From Synechococcus sp. PCC 7502 (GTDB lineage: Bacteria > Cyanobacteriota > Cyanobacteriia > Pseudanabaenales > Pseudanabaenaceae), in the NCBI RefSeq assembly GCF_000317085.1, contig NC_019702.1:1332394-1396393 (forward strand): a DNA stretch of 64,000 nucleotides, in the 5' to 3' direction. Made by a program: the position numbers and the translations under genes. Of this stretch, positions 19,361 to 29,285 are shown piece after piece; within the stretch, counting starts at the first letter, position 1, and each line of letters opens with the position of its first letter. The notes beneath the pieces were generated by a model that saw only the letters and a list, made by a program, of their open reading frames with translations, was not told where the DNA came from and did not search any database.

Positions 19361-20347
19361 TTAAATAGAATAACTAAGCGGGAAAGACTTGGTATCCCTC
19401 GATTCAACAAACACCTGTTGCTGTGGTTGCAGGTTTAAGATGTCAAACTGATCACGGGTTAAATGTGCCATTAATACCTGTCCATCTCCTAAAACCAGTT
19501 CAACTTGAATTTCCCAGCCCAGATGAATTAGGCGATTAATCCTTGCTGGCAGAGAATTAGGTTGGGGTGTTAACTCAATTAAAATGTCTTGGGGACGGAT
19601 GAATACTTGATCTTGAGTGCCGTTGGGAGCCACAATATTTACAGGTCCAATAAAGCTCATGACAAAGGCGGTGGCGGGGCGATCATAAATTTCCTGAGGT
19701 GTGCCAATTTGTTCTACTCTGCCGTGGTTCATGATCACAATTTCATCAGAAACTTCCATTGCTTCTTCTTGATCATGGGTGACAAAGACACTAGTAACGT
19801 GAACTTCATCATGCAGTCGTCGTAACCATGCCCGTAATTCTTTGCGAACTTTGGCATCTAATGCTCCAAAGGGTTCATCTAAAAGCAAAACCTTGGGCTC
19901 TACAGCTAAAGCTCTAGCCAATGCGACTCTTTGTCTCTGTCCACCTGAGAGTTGGTTGGGATAGCGATCACCCAGTCCTTTTAACTGCACTAAATCTAAT
20001 AATTCATCAACTTTGGCTTTAATGATATTCTTGGCAACCTTACGAATTTCCATCCCAAAGGCAATATTTTTGCGCACCGTTAAGTGCTTAAACAGAGCAT
20101 AATGCTGAAAAACAAAACCAATGTTGCGATCTTGAACATCTTGAAAGGTAGCATCTTCACCCGTGAGAATAATTCTGCCTTGATCTGGAACTTCTAACCC
20201 TGCAATCATGCGGAGTAGAGTTGATTTACCCGATCCTGATGGTCCTAAAAGTGCAACTAGGGAACCAGTTTTAACTTCAACACTGACTTGATCTAATGCT
20301 TGAAAATTACCAAATCGCTTTGAAATGTTGTCAACAATTATACCCAC
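19361..20347 (-). CDS. cysA: Sulfate/thiosulfate-type ABC transporter ATP-binding protein (CysA family)
   Basis: The 328-residue ATPase shows Walker [10 protein letters not shown], signature LSGGQRQR, Walker [17 protein letters not shown] and the H-loop [10 protein letters not shown]. The spacing and the C-terminal regulatory region ([27 protein letters not shown]) match CysA of the sulfate importer. It would power the CysTW permease in the inner membrane, but no permease or binding-protein genes are adjacent, so the transported substrate is inferred from similarity alone. The start is GTG 20347. It follows the DUF362 gene by 55 bp. Confidence 0.82.
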   Translation of the reverse strand: MGIIVDNISKRFGNFQALDQVSVEVKTGSLVALLGPSGSGKSTLLRMIAGLEVPDQGRIILTGEDATFQDVQDRNIGFVFQHYALFKHLTVRKNIAFGMEIRKVAKNIIKAKVDELLDLVQLKGLGDRYPNQLSGGQRQRVALARALAVEPKVLLLDEPFGALDAKVRKELRAWLRRLHDEVHVTSVFVTHDQEEAMEVSDEIVIMNHGRVEQIGTPQEIYDRPATAFVMSFIGPVNIVAPNGTQDQVFIRPQDILIELTPQPNSLPARINRLIHLGWEIQVELVLGDGQVLMAHLTRDQFDILNLQPQQQVFVESRDTKSFPLSYSI

Positions 20348-20402
20348 TTATGCCAATTTCCAGTTACTACTTATATGTGCGGATAATTTTACTCCAGAAT
20401 CC

Positions 20403-21350
20403 CTAGCTTTTAGCATAGGTTGCCATTGGTTCCTTAATAAACTTGATATATAAGTGTCTGAAGGTGGATTTAACAACCCGTGGAAAGCCAAAGTCAATGG
20501 GAATAATAGTTGTAGGTAGTTGCCAATCATGAATTTGCAGATTTTGAATTGATGTGCCAGCGATCGCAATTTGATTGAGATTTTGATACTTACCCACTCG
20601 CAGGGTCGGCACAAGTTCGGGATTAACCCCTAAAACTTCGATTACCACACGATCTAAGGCAAATACGTCCGTTGAAGCAGCCAGCATTCCGATGTATTTA
20701 GGTTCACCATTACTAGGTCCATTGCCTTCATGCCCAATAATGCCATCCATAATTGTTAACGATGGTGCGATCGCCTCAGCAGTTGCCACTAACATCCGTG
20801 CAAATTTACCAACATCTTTACCTGCTTCAAGGTGCCACCAAGCTTTCATTTTTCCCGGTACACATCCAAATAGATTTTTGACCCCCATCGTTACGGTTAA
20901 CTGCACATGGGATTTAACCTTGGGTAAGTTAATCACAACATCGGCATCCATTGCTTCTTTACTTAGGCGCAGGTGCTGAAAATCACTTTCGGTTTGGTAA
21001 CGCTGTCCATGAAATTCAACAATGGGAATATTTAACTCTTCAGCGATCGCTATTAAACCATTTGCCTTGGCGACTCCTTTAGCAGTTCCAAAGGCGGGGC
21101 TATCTCCTAAGAAAGGCTTACCTCCTACTGCTTGTACCATTTTTGCCACACAATAAATAATTTCGGGACGGGTTGTACATTCCTTTGTGGGTCGGGAACC
21201 AGTGAGCAAGTTGGGTTTTAATAGCACCCGATCGCCAGCTTTAACAATATTCGCCATGCCACCGAGCGGTTCCAATAATTGCTCTAAAGCGATTTGCAAG
21301 GACTCTAATTCATAACTAGAGGCAGACAACAGGCTAACAGTAGGTTTCAT
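20403..21350 (-). CDS. DUF362 family protein
   Basis: The 315-residue protein shows the DUF362 pattern: GDRVLLKPNLL near residue 40, ECTTRPEIIYCVAKMV, GDSPAFG, and INLPKVKSHVQLTVTMGVKNLFGCVPGKMKAWWH in the middle. No ferredoxin-like CxxCxxC cluster is fused, unlike many bacterial members. The function of DUF362 proteins is unsettled; some are predicted Fe-S-associated or quinone-related. It stands upstream of the cysA-type gene on the same strand. Confidence 0.85.
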   Translation of the reverse strand: MKPTVSLLSASSYELESLQIALEQLLEPLGGMANIVKAGDRVLLKPNLLTGSRPTKECTTRPEIIYCVAKMVQAVGGKPFLGDSPAFGTAKGVAKANGLIAIAEELNIPIVEFHGQRYQTESDFQHLRLSKEAMDADVVINLPKVKSHVQLTVTMGVKNLFGCVPGKMKAWWHLEAGKDVGKFARMLVATAEAIAPSLTIMDGIIGHEGNGPSNGEPKYIGMLAASTDVFALDRVVIEVLGVNPELVPTLRVGKYQNLNQIAIAGTSIQNLQIHDWQLPTTIIPIDFGFPRVVKSTFRHLYIKFIKEPMATYAKS

Positions 21351-21397
21351 AGCAATAGTTAGAATAAGGAATATGGAGCTAGTTTACTTTAATTATC

Positions 21398-21907
21398 TTA
21401 AATCGGTAAATTTCGACTTACCTTGGCAGGGGCAAGAATGCGATCGCCAACACAATAACCCACAAACCGAATATAAACTTTTTCACCAACTCGCATATCA
21501 GCCGTATCTGCTTGGTGATATTTAGGATCAAAATATACTTGTTCCCAAGGCGTGCCGATAGTTTCATATTTCCAAGACTGGATCAAGTTGTCTAAGGGGA
21601 CAAATAAACCCATAATATGCTTTGCAGGGAAATCGGGCTGAACTTCAAGAATTTTTTTGAGACTAGGATACTGGGTTAATAAAGTTTGCAGTTGTTCAAA
21701 GGTAATCAGCTTATATTCCGTGGCAATTAACTGTCGTTGTGCCTCGATTTGTTCTTTTAATCTGGCAGCATCTTGTTTTAAAGCCTCAATTTCTGCTCGC
21801 AGGGATGATAATAATTTTCTTGAGGTTCTTGTCCAAAGCAAATTCGAGGTTAAATCTAATACTAAAAGAATAGCGATCGCACCTAGGAGCCAATAGGGAT
21901 CATTCAT
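21398..21907 (-). CDS. Membrane-anchored GrpE-like protein
   Basis: From ATG 21907 the protein has 169 residues. It opens with a membrane span (PYWLLGAIAILLVLDLTSNLLW), then a coiled coil (about 30-60: LRAEIEALKQDAARLKEQIEAQ), then a C-terminal block PWEQVYFDPKYHQADTADM, VGEKVYIRFVGYCVGDRIL, PAKV. This resembles the beta-domain of GrpE (FDPxxH, GYxxGDRxLRPAxV), but the long GrpE dimerisation helix is shorter and a membrane anchor is added. I infer a DnaK-linked or degenerate nucleotide-exchange role at the membrane. An upstream in-frame ATG at 22009 lies inside the HIT gene and is unlikely to be used. Confidence 0.65.
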   Translation of the reverse strand: MNDPYWLLGAIAILLVLDLTSNLLWTRTSRKLLSSLRAEIEALKQDAARLKEQIEAQRQLIATEYKLITFEQLQTLLTQYPSLKKILEVQPDFPAKHIMGLFVPLDNLIQSWKYETIGTPWEQVYFDPKYHQADTADMRVGEKVYIRFVGYCVGDRILAPAKVSRNLPI

Positions 21908-21929
21908 AGTAAATACTTTAACTAGAAGC

Positions 21930-22328
<399 letters not shown>

Positions 22329-22359
22329 TCAGGAGACTCTGCCTTATGCGGATTTTAGG

Positions 22360-24738
22360 TTAAGGTTCCGTATCTTCAACATCTTTATCTGAATAGAAGC
22401 TTTCCGCTTTTTTAGCATCAGCATCGGCTTTCAGCATGTCTCCAAGTTGCTTATATACCTCACTTCTAAAATAGTATGCTTCACTAGATTTAGGTTGGAG
22501 TTTAATGGCTTGGTTGGAGTCTGCCAAAGCTTGTGAGTAATTTTTATTGTCCAAGTAAAACTGCCCTCGGCTTAAAAATATGGCAGCATTTTGAGGCTTT
22601 AGTTTTAATGCCTGATTAAAATCTGCTAATGCCTTTGTTGAATTACCTATCTGAGCGTAAGCATGACCACGGATAAGATAATAGCTAATATCTTGGGGAT
22701 TGGTTTGTAGTTTTGAACTGGCAAGATCAATCTGCTTTTGAGCGTAGAGCGTTTGAAAGATTTTGTAATCTGCTTCCTCGCCTTTAGTGTCCTTCAACAT
22801 TCGCCGAATCTGTCCCCGTAAGGCATAACTATGTTCGGATTTAGGATCGAGTTTAATCGCTTGGTTGGCATCGGCTAGAGCTTGGGGGAGGTTCTTTAGC
22901 ATAAGATAGGCACTGCTGCGATCTTGGTATGCCTTGGCATCTTTAGGGTTGGCTTGAAGCTTGCGATTTGCTTCCTCGATTCTTGATTGCGATTCCTGTT
23001 GCACGATCACTTTGGCATCTTTGCCGATATAACTCAAGTATTTAGCCATCCCTGCCCAAGCCTGAGGATTTGGGAAAATCGCATATAGTCCCCCGATCGC
23101 TCCTCCAATCAGACTAATAATATAGATAGCACTGAGCCCAAGTCTGGTGTACCAATGGGCGGATTTTTCCCTTTGAATATCAAGAATACCTTTAGCAATA
23201 AGACTTTTTTGGGCAAAGGCAAACCTATTGTAAGGTGGCTGTTGCAGGTTTTCAAAAATATGGCGGATTAGTTCTGGTCGCTCGGTGGGTGGATTATTTT
23301 GGAAATTCTCTTGTAATCGTTTCTGTAACCTTGCTACGCGAAAACTGTGGGGAACGGATAGGGCAATTAAAAACGCAAAAGCTAGAAATAATGGTTGTTT
23401 TAAGCCAATTAGAATGAATAGTCCTACGCCTAAGCTTTTATACAATACACTCAAGTAGGGATTACTAGAAAATAATAATAGGTCAGCAACTTGTCCACCA
23501 TCAAGGGGATAAACTGGCAGCAAATTAAATAAATTCAGTCCAATTAGGGTGAATGTTAAAGTGTGAATCCATGAATCATTTGCAAATCCAGAAATACCAT
23601 GATCGACATTAAAAAAAGCGATCGCTAACCCAGTACCTATAATTAATCCGGGTAACGGACCCGCCAAAGATATCCAGACTTTTTCCGTAAGGGAAGCATT
23701 ATCTTTTCTTGCCGTTGCCAAGGCTCCGAGAAATGGAATAAATAGCATTGTTACATCCCGATATCCAAACCATTTCATCGCCAGTACATGACCACCCTCA
23801 TGGAATAAGAGTACGCCGACAAAAATTAGCATTCCTTGCCATGAAAACCACGCAGCATAAACCACCATAAATATCGCTAACGTTCCCAACGCTAAAGCCC
23901 GTTGCAATTTGGGAGAGAGTTTTGCGGGCTTCTGTTCTAGTTGAGCTTGAAATTGACTGATTTCTAGTTCGAGGCTTGGCACCTGATTCAATTTAGAAGT
24001 TCCACCTGCAAAATTCGCAAATATCGCAGACCACACCATAGGGGTATAAATTAAAGCCGATCGCAATATCAGCAACCAACCGTAACGATAGGATTTGTCT
24101 GGCTCCACCCACACCATTTCTTTGGTAGAAACCAAGCGACTGACTTCGATCGCTGCATTTCGTTCTATAGTTTCTTGATAGGCTTCAGGATCAAGGGTAA
24201 GGATTTCACGAGTTAAGGATTGTTCTTGGAGGATGTCTTGATGCTTTTGCCACAGATCGGGAATGGTAGCAAATCCCAGATGTTGAATACGACTGATCTC
24301 TGGCTTAGGTTGACTGACAATAGCCTTGAGTTTTGGGTCAAGCTTAAGGTTAATCGTAGAAACATAGCCACCATCAGCAAAAAAGCTGGAGAAGGCAATG
24401 TTAACAGGTGGATTATCTAAAATAGTAACTTCAGGAATTGAACCTCCAACATATACTTGATGTGATTCATCACAAAACAGCACCCCCCAGTCTGATTTAT
24501 CAGCATTCAGATTGGCTTTTTCAATTTCGTAATAGCCTAAAAACTTAAATCCTAATGATTGGAGTTCAGAAATCGTGGACTGTAATGTATTTTTAACAAA
24601 TTCTGGTGGTTCGGTAGTGGCTGGGATAACGTGACGCACCGAGCGCAAAGTTATTTTGGCAATATTCCAGCACATCAAGAAAAATGGTATTACTGCGATC
24701 GCCAGAATTACCAGAAATATTTGTAACCAAGTATTCAT
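22360..24738 (-). CDS. Site-2-type M50 metalloprotease fused to TPR repeats
   Basis: From ATG 24738 the protein has 792 residues; a TTG 11 codons upstream is possible. About residues 280-480 form an M50 intramembrane zinc protease: HEGGH supplies the HExxH ligands and NLFNLLPVYPLDGGQ the LDG motif with the third ligand. Hydrophobic spans flank both. After a further span (IYIISLIGGAIGGLYAIF) come about four TPR units (DRSSAYLMLKNLPQALADANQAIKL and similar) to the C-terminus. M50 proteases cut membrane-embedded substrates in regulated proteolysis; the TPR tail probably recruits a partner or substrate. Transcribed alone, 85 bp from the HIT gene. Confidence 0.88.
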   Translation of the reverse strand: MNTWLQIFLVILAIAVIPFFLMCWNIAKITLRSVRHVIPATTEPPEFVKNTLQSTISELQSLGFKFLGYYEIEKANLNADKSDWGVLFCDESHQVYVGGSIPEVTILDNPPVNIAFSSFFADGGYVSTINLKLDPKLKAIVSQPKPEISRIQHLGFATIPDLWQKHQDILQEQSLTREILTLDPEAYQETIERNAAIEVSRLVSTKEMVWVEPDKSYRYGWLLILRSALIYTPMVWSAIFANFAGGTSKLNQVPSLELEISQFQAQLEQKPAKLSPKLQRALALGTLAIFMVVYAAWFSWQGMLIFVGVLLFHEGGHVLAMKWFGYRDVTMLFIPFLGALATARKDNASLTEKVWISLAGPLPGLIIGTGLAIAFFNVDHGISGFANDSWIHTLTFTLIGLNLFNLLPVYPLDGGQVADLLLFSSNPYLSVLYKSLGVGLFILIGLKQPLFLAFAFLIALSVPHSFRVARLQKRLQENFQNNPPTERPELIRHIFENLQQPPYNRFAFAQKSLIAKGILDIQREKSAHWYTRLGLSAIYIISLIGGAIGGLYAIFPNPQAWAGMAKYLSYIGKDAKVIVQQESQSRIEEANRKLQANPKDAKAYQDRSSAYLMLKNLPQALADANQAIKLDPKSEHSYALRGQIRRMLKDTKGEEADYKIFQTLYAQKQIDLASSKLQTNPQDISYYLIRGHAYAQIGNSTKALADFNQALKLKPQNAAIFLSRGQFYLDNKNYSQALADSNQAIKLQPKSSEAYYFRSEVYKQLGDMLKADADAKKAESFYSDKDVEDTEP

Positions 24739-24941
24739 AACTGCTAAATAGAGTTGTTGAGCAAAAACCAAGAACTATCGAACTGTCTTCTAGTAAGAGT
24801 TTTAGGGATTTTACTCGTTACATCCTTGCAGGTCTATTTTTTAAAGATAGAAATTAATGAATGTTACTGAAAGTCACCTTATCTAACCTAATTTAAGGTA
24901 ATTGCCCATTCAAAGTAAATATGAGCAAATATAATGTTTTT

Positions 24942-25601
24942 CTATTTTTGATTTAAATGTCCAACTTTGACATAAATTAAACAACCTAATTGACTAAAGG
25001 GAGTATGCTTACTACCCTTGGGATTACGCAGCCAACTACCCTTGGGATAAGCCCCAAACTCATCTTCAAAGATGCCATCCAGTACAAAGATTTCTTCTCC
25101 ACCTAAATGAATATGGTGTTGAAACTGGGTACCAACATCCCACTTAACTAGGGCAACATTTTCAGTTTTATGGCTATGGAGAGGCATTACCTGTAATCCC
25201 TTGACTAAGCCATTAAGCCAAGCTGTTTGGGTAGTAGCGATCGCCACCCGTTCCTGATCATCGGGTTCCATTTGCCAGAGCTTAACTAAAATTGTGCAGC
25301 CTTCCTTACTAAAAGGCGTATGTGTTGATCCAACAGGATTACGGACGTAAGTCCCCGCAGGATAATCACCGTATTCATCAGAAAAAGTACCTTCAAGGAC
25401 AAAAAACTCTTCACCACCACCGTGGGTATGTGCAGAGAAATGACTATTGGGAGCATAGCGGACGATTGAAGTTGCCCTTGCGACCTCTTCGCCATCACGT
25501 TCTAACATCCGACGCTGCACCCCAATCATGGGCGAATCAACCCAATTTAAGGCTTCACTATCAACGACCACACGCTGACTAAAATCTGCATGAAGTTTCA
25601 T
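24942..25601 (-). CDS. Double cupin, ChrR-type anti-sigma-like domain
   Basis: The 219-residue protein contains two similar cupin units. Each has an HxH...E pattern and a closing LRNPxGSxHTPFS-like block: SAHTHGGGEEFFVLEGTFSDE with YVRNPVGSTHTPFS, and FQHHIHLGGEEIFVLDGIFEDE with WLRNPKGSKHTPFS. The sequence fits the ChrR cupin family, in which the cupin alone occurs in metal-binding and detoxification proteins. There is no N-terminal anti-sigma domain here. It is last in a three-gene operon with PNPOx and GST genes (2-bp gap to the PNPOx gene), suggesting a response to reactive or toxic compounds. Confidence 0.82.
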   Translation of the reverse strand: MKLHADFSQRVVVDSEALNWVDSPMIGVQRRMLERDGEEVARATSIVRYAPNSHFSAHTHGGGEEFFVLEGTFSDEYGDYPAGTYVRNPVGSTHTPFSKEGCTILVKLWQMEPDDQERVAIATTQTAWLNGLVKGLQVMPLHSHKTENVALVKWDVGTQFQHHIHLGGEEIFVLDGIFEDEFGAYPKGSWLRNPKGSKHTPFSQLGCLIYVKVGHLNQK

Positions 25602-25603
25602 AG

Positions 25604-26197
25604 TTATTTCTTCTTAGCCTCACTAAGCAAGTTTTCCAACTCAGTAATTCTAGTCTGCATTGCTTCGACTTCTGCTTGGGAATAGCGAATCGGTATATGC
25701 TGCGGACAGTTCCAACTATATGCCTCAATCTTAAAAATGATTGCTCTTTCTACTACTGCCGAATAGTCTGAATCAATTACTTGGCTAATCAGACTTTTAT
25801 CCGCTTCGGTGTAGTATGCCCTTCCCCATAATTTGAGGCGACGACGATGACGATAGTCCATTAAAAACAGAAAAGCTTTATCGTTATCATCCATATTGCC
25901 CACAGACACATACTGCACATTCCCTCTGTAGTCAGCAAACCCAATCGTTTTTGGATCAAGAACCTTGAGAAATCCTTTTTGTCCGCCGCGAAACTGAATG
26001 TAAGGATAGCCATTTGATCCAGTTGTTCCCAAGTAGGCACCATCCATACTGGCAATAAATTCCGCAATTTCAGGGGTAATTGTATCATTGGCAGCACCTT
26101 TAGCAATATAGCGATCGTAGGTCTCACGGGAACCCATGCGCTCCTGTACGGCTTTAACGGCAGGGGTAAAGGCAATCTCTCCAAATTTACTGGGCAT
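25604..26197 (-). CDS. Pyridoxamine-5'-phosphate-oxidase-fold flavoprotein
   Basis: The 197-residue protein has the split-barrel flavin-binding pattern: EIAEFIASMDGAYLGTTGSNGYPYIQFRGG, VLDPKTIGFADYRGN, and a C-terminal coiled segment (SQAEVEAMQTRITELENLLSEAKKK). Members typically bind FMN or F420. The sequence RHRRRLKLWGRAYY in the middle is typical of the pyridoxamine-oxidase-related group seen next to GST genes. It is the middle gene of the operon with the upstream GST gene (49-bp gap) and the downstream cupin. The substrate is unknown. Confidence 0.85.
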   Translation of the reverse strand: MPSKFGEIAFTPAVKAVQERMGSRETYDRYIAKGAANDTITPEIAEFIASMDGAYLGTTGSNGYPYIQFRGGQKGFLKVLDPKTIGFADYRGNVQYVSVGNMDDNDKAFLFLMDYRHRRRLKLWGRAYYTEADKSLISQVIDSDYSAVVERAIIFKIEAYSWNCPQHIPIRYSQAEVEAMQTRITELENLLSEAKKK

Positions 26198-26246
26198 AGA
26201 TTTCTCATCCTCAACTTGTTTGCATATCTTTAATTTTCTATGAATT

Positions 26247-26846
26247 TTAAATTCCTACCATTGCTACAAATCCAGATAACTGTTTAACCCGTTCAATCCA
26301 AGCTAAAACATGGGAATAGGGTTTAATATCAATCTTGCCACCAGCAGCTAGGGCAATGTACGGGAAAATAGCAATATCAGCAATTGTCGGGTGTTCAAAT
26401 TCTAACCAATTCCTTGTACTTAGATGTTGATCCAGTTGATTGAGGATAAATCCAGATTTTTGCGTAGCCAGTTCAATATTGATATTAGTCGCCCCAAATA
26501 GGTAATAGAGTCGCGCATTTTCTGTCCCCTGCCGTACTTCTCCCGCAGCCGTAGATAGCCAACGTACTACTTGTGCTAAGGCTACAGCATCTAAGGGGAG
26601 CCAGCGATCGCCTCCATATTTTCGTGCCAAATAGACCAGAATGGATTGGGCATCAGCTAAAGTAACGTCACCATCGATCAACACAGGAACTTGACCAAAG
26701 GGATTTCGAGCTAAATGTTGCTCACCTTTATGTTCCCCTTGCATTAAATCAACTTTTATCCATTCATATTCAAGATGAAGTAGGGAAAGAAGCAATTTAA
26801 CTTTGTAGCTGTTACCCGAAAGTTCATGTCCGTAGAGCTTAATCAT
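26247..26846 (-). CDS. Glutathione S-transferase family protein
   Basis: The 199-residue protein follows the GST fold: an N-terminal thioredoxin domain with IKLYGHELSGNSYKVKLLL (candidate Ser/Asn catalytic residues), NPFGQVPVLIDGD with the cis-Pro, and DAQSILVYLARKYG, then an all-helical C-terminal domain (TIADIAIFPYIALA). It conjugates or reduces with glutathione in the cytosol. It is first in the operon GST-PNPOx-cupin. Two TetR-type palindromes sit 40-90 bp upstream, so it is probably repressed by a TetR regulator whose gene has been lost here. Confidence 0.9.
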   Translation of the reverse strand: MIKLYGHELSGNSYKVKLLLSLLHLEYEWIKVDLMQGEHKGEQHLARNPFGQVPVLIDGDVTLADAQSILVYLARKYGGDRWLPLDAVALAQVVRWLSTAAGEVRQGTENARLYYLFGATNINIELATQKSGFILNQLDQHLSTRNWLEFEHPTIADIAIFPYIALAAGGKIDIKPYSHVLAWIERVKQLSGFVAMVGI

Positions 26847-26887
26847 AGGTTTAATTTTGGATTGGATTTTTTAAGAGTTAAACAATT

Positions 26888-26907
26888 TGTACCGATCGTT
26901 CGATACA
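26888..26907. promoter_or_regulatory. TetR-type operator 1
   Basis: The 20-bp sequence TGTACCGATCGTTCGATACA matches its own reverse complement at 16 of 20 positions. Its core resembles TACCGATCG-type operators of AcrR/TetR repressors. It lies 42 bp upstream of the GST start and close to a second similar site, suggesting tandem binding. Confidence 0.6.
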
Positions 26908-26915
26908 CAAATATT

Positions 26916-26933
26916 GTACCGATCATTTGGTAT
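26916..26933. promoter_or_regulatory. TetR-type operator 2
   Basis: GTACCGATCATTTGGTAT is a looser palindrome with TACC and GGTA arms, and shares the half-site TACCGATC with the first operator. The two centres are 27 bp apart, about 2.6 helical turns. The plus strand also carries a TATAAT-like box at its right edge. Confidence 0.5.
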
Positions 26934-27006
26934 AATGTCAATGACTTACTTATATTCCATTTTTACTTAACCTATTTCGGCAATATGTCTATGACGCCTT
27001 AGTAAA

Positions 27007-27072
27007 ATCTCTGAAGCCACTGGACTCGGTAAAGCCAGTCTTTATGGAACGCATGTGCGATCGCAGTGCTAA
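27007..27072 (+). pseudogene. Remnant of a TetR-family regulator
   Basis: A plus-strand frame reads ISEATGLGKASLYG and then stops. This is the classic HTH core of TetR regulators (xIAxATGLGKxSLYxHF). No start, ligand domain or remainder of the gene is present; upstream in-frame stops lie within 20 bp. Its position, divergent from the GST operon and next to the two palindromes, suggests the regulator of that operon has decayed in place. Confidence 0.6.
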
Positions 27073-27243
27073 AACTTTTTATCAGCAAGACTTACATGAC
27101 CAGAGTTGAGGGTGAAAACTCTCGGTTACGCCACTATCTTGCTAGATTGCACTGTGAGATTTTCTGTTATTCTAAGTCTTTGGATATGTTGCGCTACTCT
27201 GTTTAATTTTAGCTTTCTAGCTCTTTTAACTACTTTTAAATAA

Positions 27244-28320
27244 ATGACCTTACTCGATGCTGCGGCAATTTTTAAAGCTCTGACTCCTATCCAAGAACCA
27301 GAATCACGCAAGAGCTTAGTTGAACTTAACATGATTCGAGATATCAATATCAAACCATCAGGGATTGTTGGTTTTACCCTTGTTCTAGGTGGTAATACAG
27401 CACCTGCCGTTAAGCAATCCCTCATAGATCAATGTAAAACTGTAGTTAAGTCCCTGCCAGATGTTAAAGATGTGTGGGTTAAAGTGGATATGCCTGAAAA
27501 ACCACCAGTCCCATCTTCCCCAGTTTCTAGTCTGACTCCTGTGCAAGGAGTTAAGCATATCGTAGCAATTTCTAGCGGTAAAGGCGGTGTGGGTAAAACC
27601 AGTGTATCAGTGAATGTAGCAGTAGCTTTAGCAGAAATGGGAGCTAAAGTGGGCATTTTAGACGCAGATATTTATGGTCCTAATGTGCCTTTAATGCTCG
27701 GTATGGATGCTGCTCGTATGGAAGTGATTAAAGATGCGAGTGGTAAGGATATAGTTCAGCCTGCATTTAACCACGGTGTCAAGATGATTTCTATGGCATT
27801 TTTAGTAGATAAGGATCAGCCCATCGTCTGGAGAGGTCCCATGTTAAATGGCGTAATCAGACAGTTTTTATATCAAGCTAATTGGGGAGAACTAGATTAT
27901 TTAATTGTAGATATGCCTCCAGGTACAGGGGACGCTCAGTTAACTTTAGTACAGTCTGTGCCACTGGCTGGTGCGGTAATTGTGACTACGCCTCAAACCG
28001 TATCCCTCTTAGATGCGCGCAAAGGTCTAAAAATGTTTGAGCAAATGGGAGTACCTGTCTTAGGAATTGTGGAAAATATGAGTTACTTTATCCCGCCAGA
28101 TTTACCCGATCGCCAGTATGATATTTTTGGTTCTGGGGGAGGTTCTAAAACTGCCTCAGAGTTACAAGTACCTTTATTAGGCTGTGTACCTTTAGAAATT
28201 GATTTAAGAAAAGGTAGCGATCGCGGCATACCGATAGTATTAGATCATCCAGAATCTGCCTCAGCTAAAGCTCTAATTAGTATTGCTAAAGCGATTGCCG
28301 CCACAATCAATTCATACTAA
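27244..28320 (+). CDS. mrp: Mrp/NBP35-type Fe-S cluster carrier ATPase
   Basis: The 358-residue protein has an N-terminal MIP18/DUF59-like domain (about 1-85) and a deviant-Walker P-loop ATPase: GKGGVGKT at 112-119, [19 protein letters not shown] and [18 protein letters not shown]. Mrp proteins carry and transfer Fe-S clusters to apo-proteins. The C-terminal CxxC cluster ligands seen in many homologs are missing; the segment reads [20 protein letters not shown], and only two other cysteines exist. Related cyanobacterial proteins may also lack them. The last bases overlap the end of the convergent dnaJ-like gene by 4 bp. Confidence 0.9.
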   Translation: MTLLDAAAIFKALTPIQEPESRKSLVELNMIRDINIKPSGIVGFTLVLGGNTAPAVKQSLIDQCKTVVKSLPDVKDVWVKVDMPEKPPVPSSPVSSLTPVQGVKHIVAISSGKGGVGKTSVSVNVAVALAEMGAKVGILDADIYGPNVPLMLGMDAARMEVIKDASGKDIVQPAFNHGVKMISMAFLVDKDQPIVWRGPMLNGVIRQFLYQANWGELDYLIVDMPPGTGDAQLTLVQSVPLAGAVIVTTPQTVSLLDARKGLKMFEQMGVPVLGIVENMSYFIPPDLPDRQYDIFGSGGGSKTASELQVPLLGCVPLEIDLRKGSDRGIPIVLDHPESASAKALISIAKAIAATINSY

Positions 28321-29273
28321 ACCCTGCCCAAATATTCCCTTGGATCATAGGTTTGGATTTTTAGTAACTGTTCATAAAGTTCCCGTTCTCGTCCCGTAGG
28401 ATTCTTGGGAACTACAATCTGCACTTCTACATATTGATCACCAAAACTGCGGGCATCCTTAGGAAAACCCTTTCCTGCCAAACGTAACTTCTGTCCCGAT
28501 TGCACCCCCGGTGGAACTTTAAGTTTGACCACTCCGCTTAGGGTGGGGACTTCGACTTGTACCCCTAAAACTGATTCACTAGGAGATACGGGTAACTGAC
28601 AACGGATATCATAACCCTCAAGGGTAAAAAATGGGTGGGCTTGTAAGCTAATTTTGAGGAACAGATCTCCTCCCGCAGGACCCTGCCCTTTGAGACGAAT
28701 GCGTTGTCCAGTCATTACTCCTGGGGGCATATTTACTTCTAGCGATCGCCCATCTTCTAATCTAATTCTCTCTCTTCCCCCCACATAGGCTCTTTCCAAA
28801 GGCAGAGTTAATAAAGCTTCGGTATCACGGCGAGTGGCAGTTCTAGGAGCAGCACTGGGAGGACGATAGTTATAATTTGGTTCGGGCTTGCGTGCCTCAT
28901 TGGTTCTAAACTTGCCTAAAAGTTGATCAACAAACTCTTGAAAATCACTAAATTGGCTAAAATCAACCTCGTTATTTTGATTAAAGTCCGCCCCATCATC
29001 GTACCTTGATCTACCGCCTTGAAACCCTCCTTGCTTCCAAAACTGACCAAACTGATCGTATTGTTGTCTTTTAGTGGGATCAGATAAAACCTCGTATGCT
29101 TCACCAATTTCTTTAAACCGATCTTCAGCAGTTTTGTCCCCGGGATTAACATCGGGGTGGTACCTCCGCGCTAAGCTGCGATAGGCAGCCTTAATTTCGT
29201 CTGCGGATGCGGTTTTTGGTAGATTTAGGATTTCGTAGTAGTTACGGAAATTTTGCATAATTTGTGAAGTCAA
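28317..29273 (-). CDS. DnaJ-family co-chaperone without zinc finger (CbpA-like)
   Basis: The 318-residue protein begins with a J domain (residues 8-75) containing [16 protein letters not shown], so the HPD motif that stimulates DnaK is intact. A Gly/Arg-rich and Gln/Asn-rich linker follows (about 80-130), then two beta-sandwich substrate domains ([32 protein letters not shown]). No CxxCxGxG zinc repeats occur, which marks the type II/CbpA form. It works with Hsp70 in the cytosol. The gene is followed by convergent mrp. Confidence 0.92.
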   Translation of the reverse strand: MTSQIMQNFRNYYEILNLPKTASADEIKAAYRSLARRYHPDVNPGDKTAEDRFKEIGEAYEVLSDPTKRQQYDQFGQFWKQGGFQGGRSRYDDGADFNQNNEVDFSQFSDFQEFVDQLLGKFRTNEARKPEPNYNYRPPSAAPRTATRRDTEALLTLPLERAYVGGRERIRLEDGRSLEVNMPPGVMTGQRIRLKGQGPAGGDLFLKISLQAHPFFTLEGYDIRCQLPVSPSESVLGVQVEVPTLSGVVKLKVPPGVQSGQKLRLAGKGFPKDARSFGDQYVEVQIVVPKNPTGRERELYEQLLKIQTYDPREYLGRV

Positions 29274-29285
29274 CAGTCAGAACAG

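Noticed and set aside
20348-20614. 88-residue frame overlapping the end of the DUF362 gene
   Set aside because: It is antisense-free but fully embedded in another frame of a well-supported gene and shows no coding pattern.
25861-26214. 117-residue frame overlapping the PNPOx gene
   Set aside because: It lies in another frame of a gene with clear family motifs.
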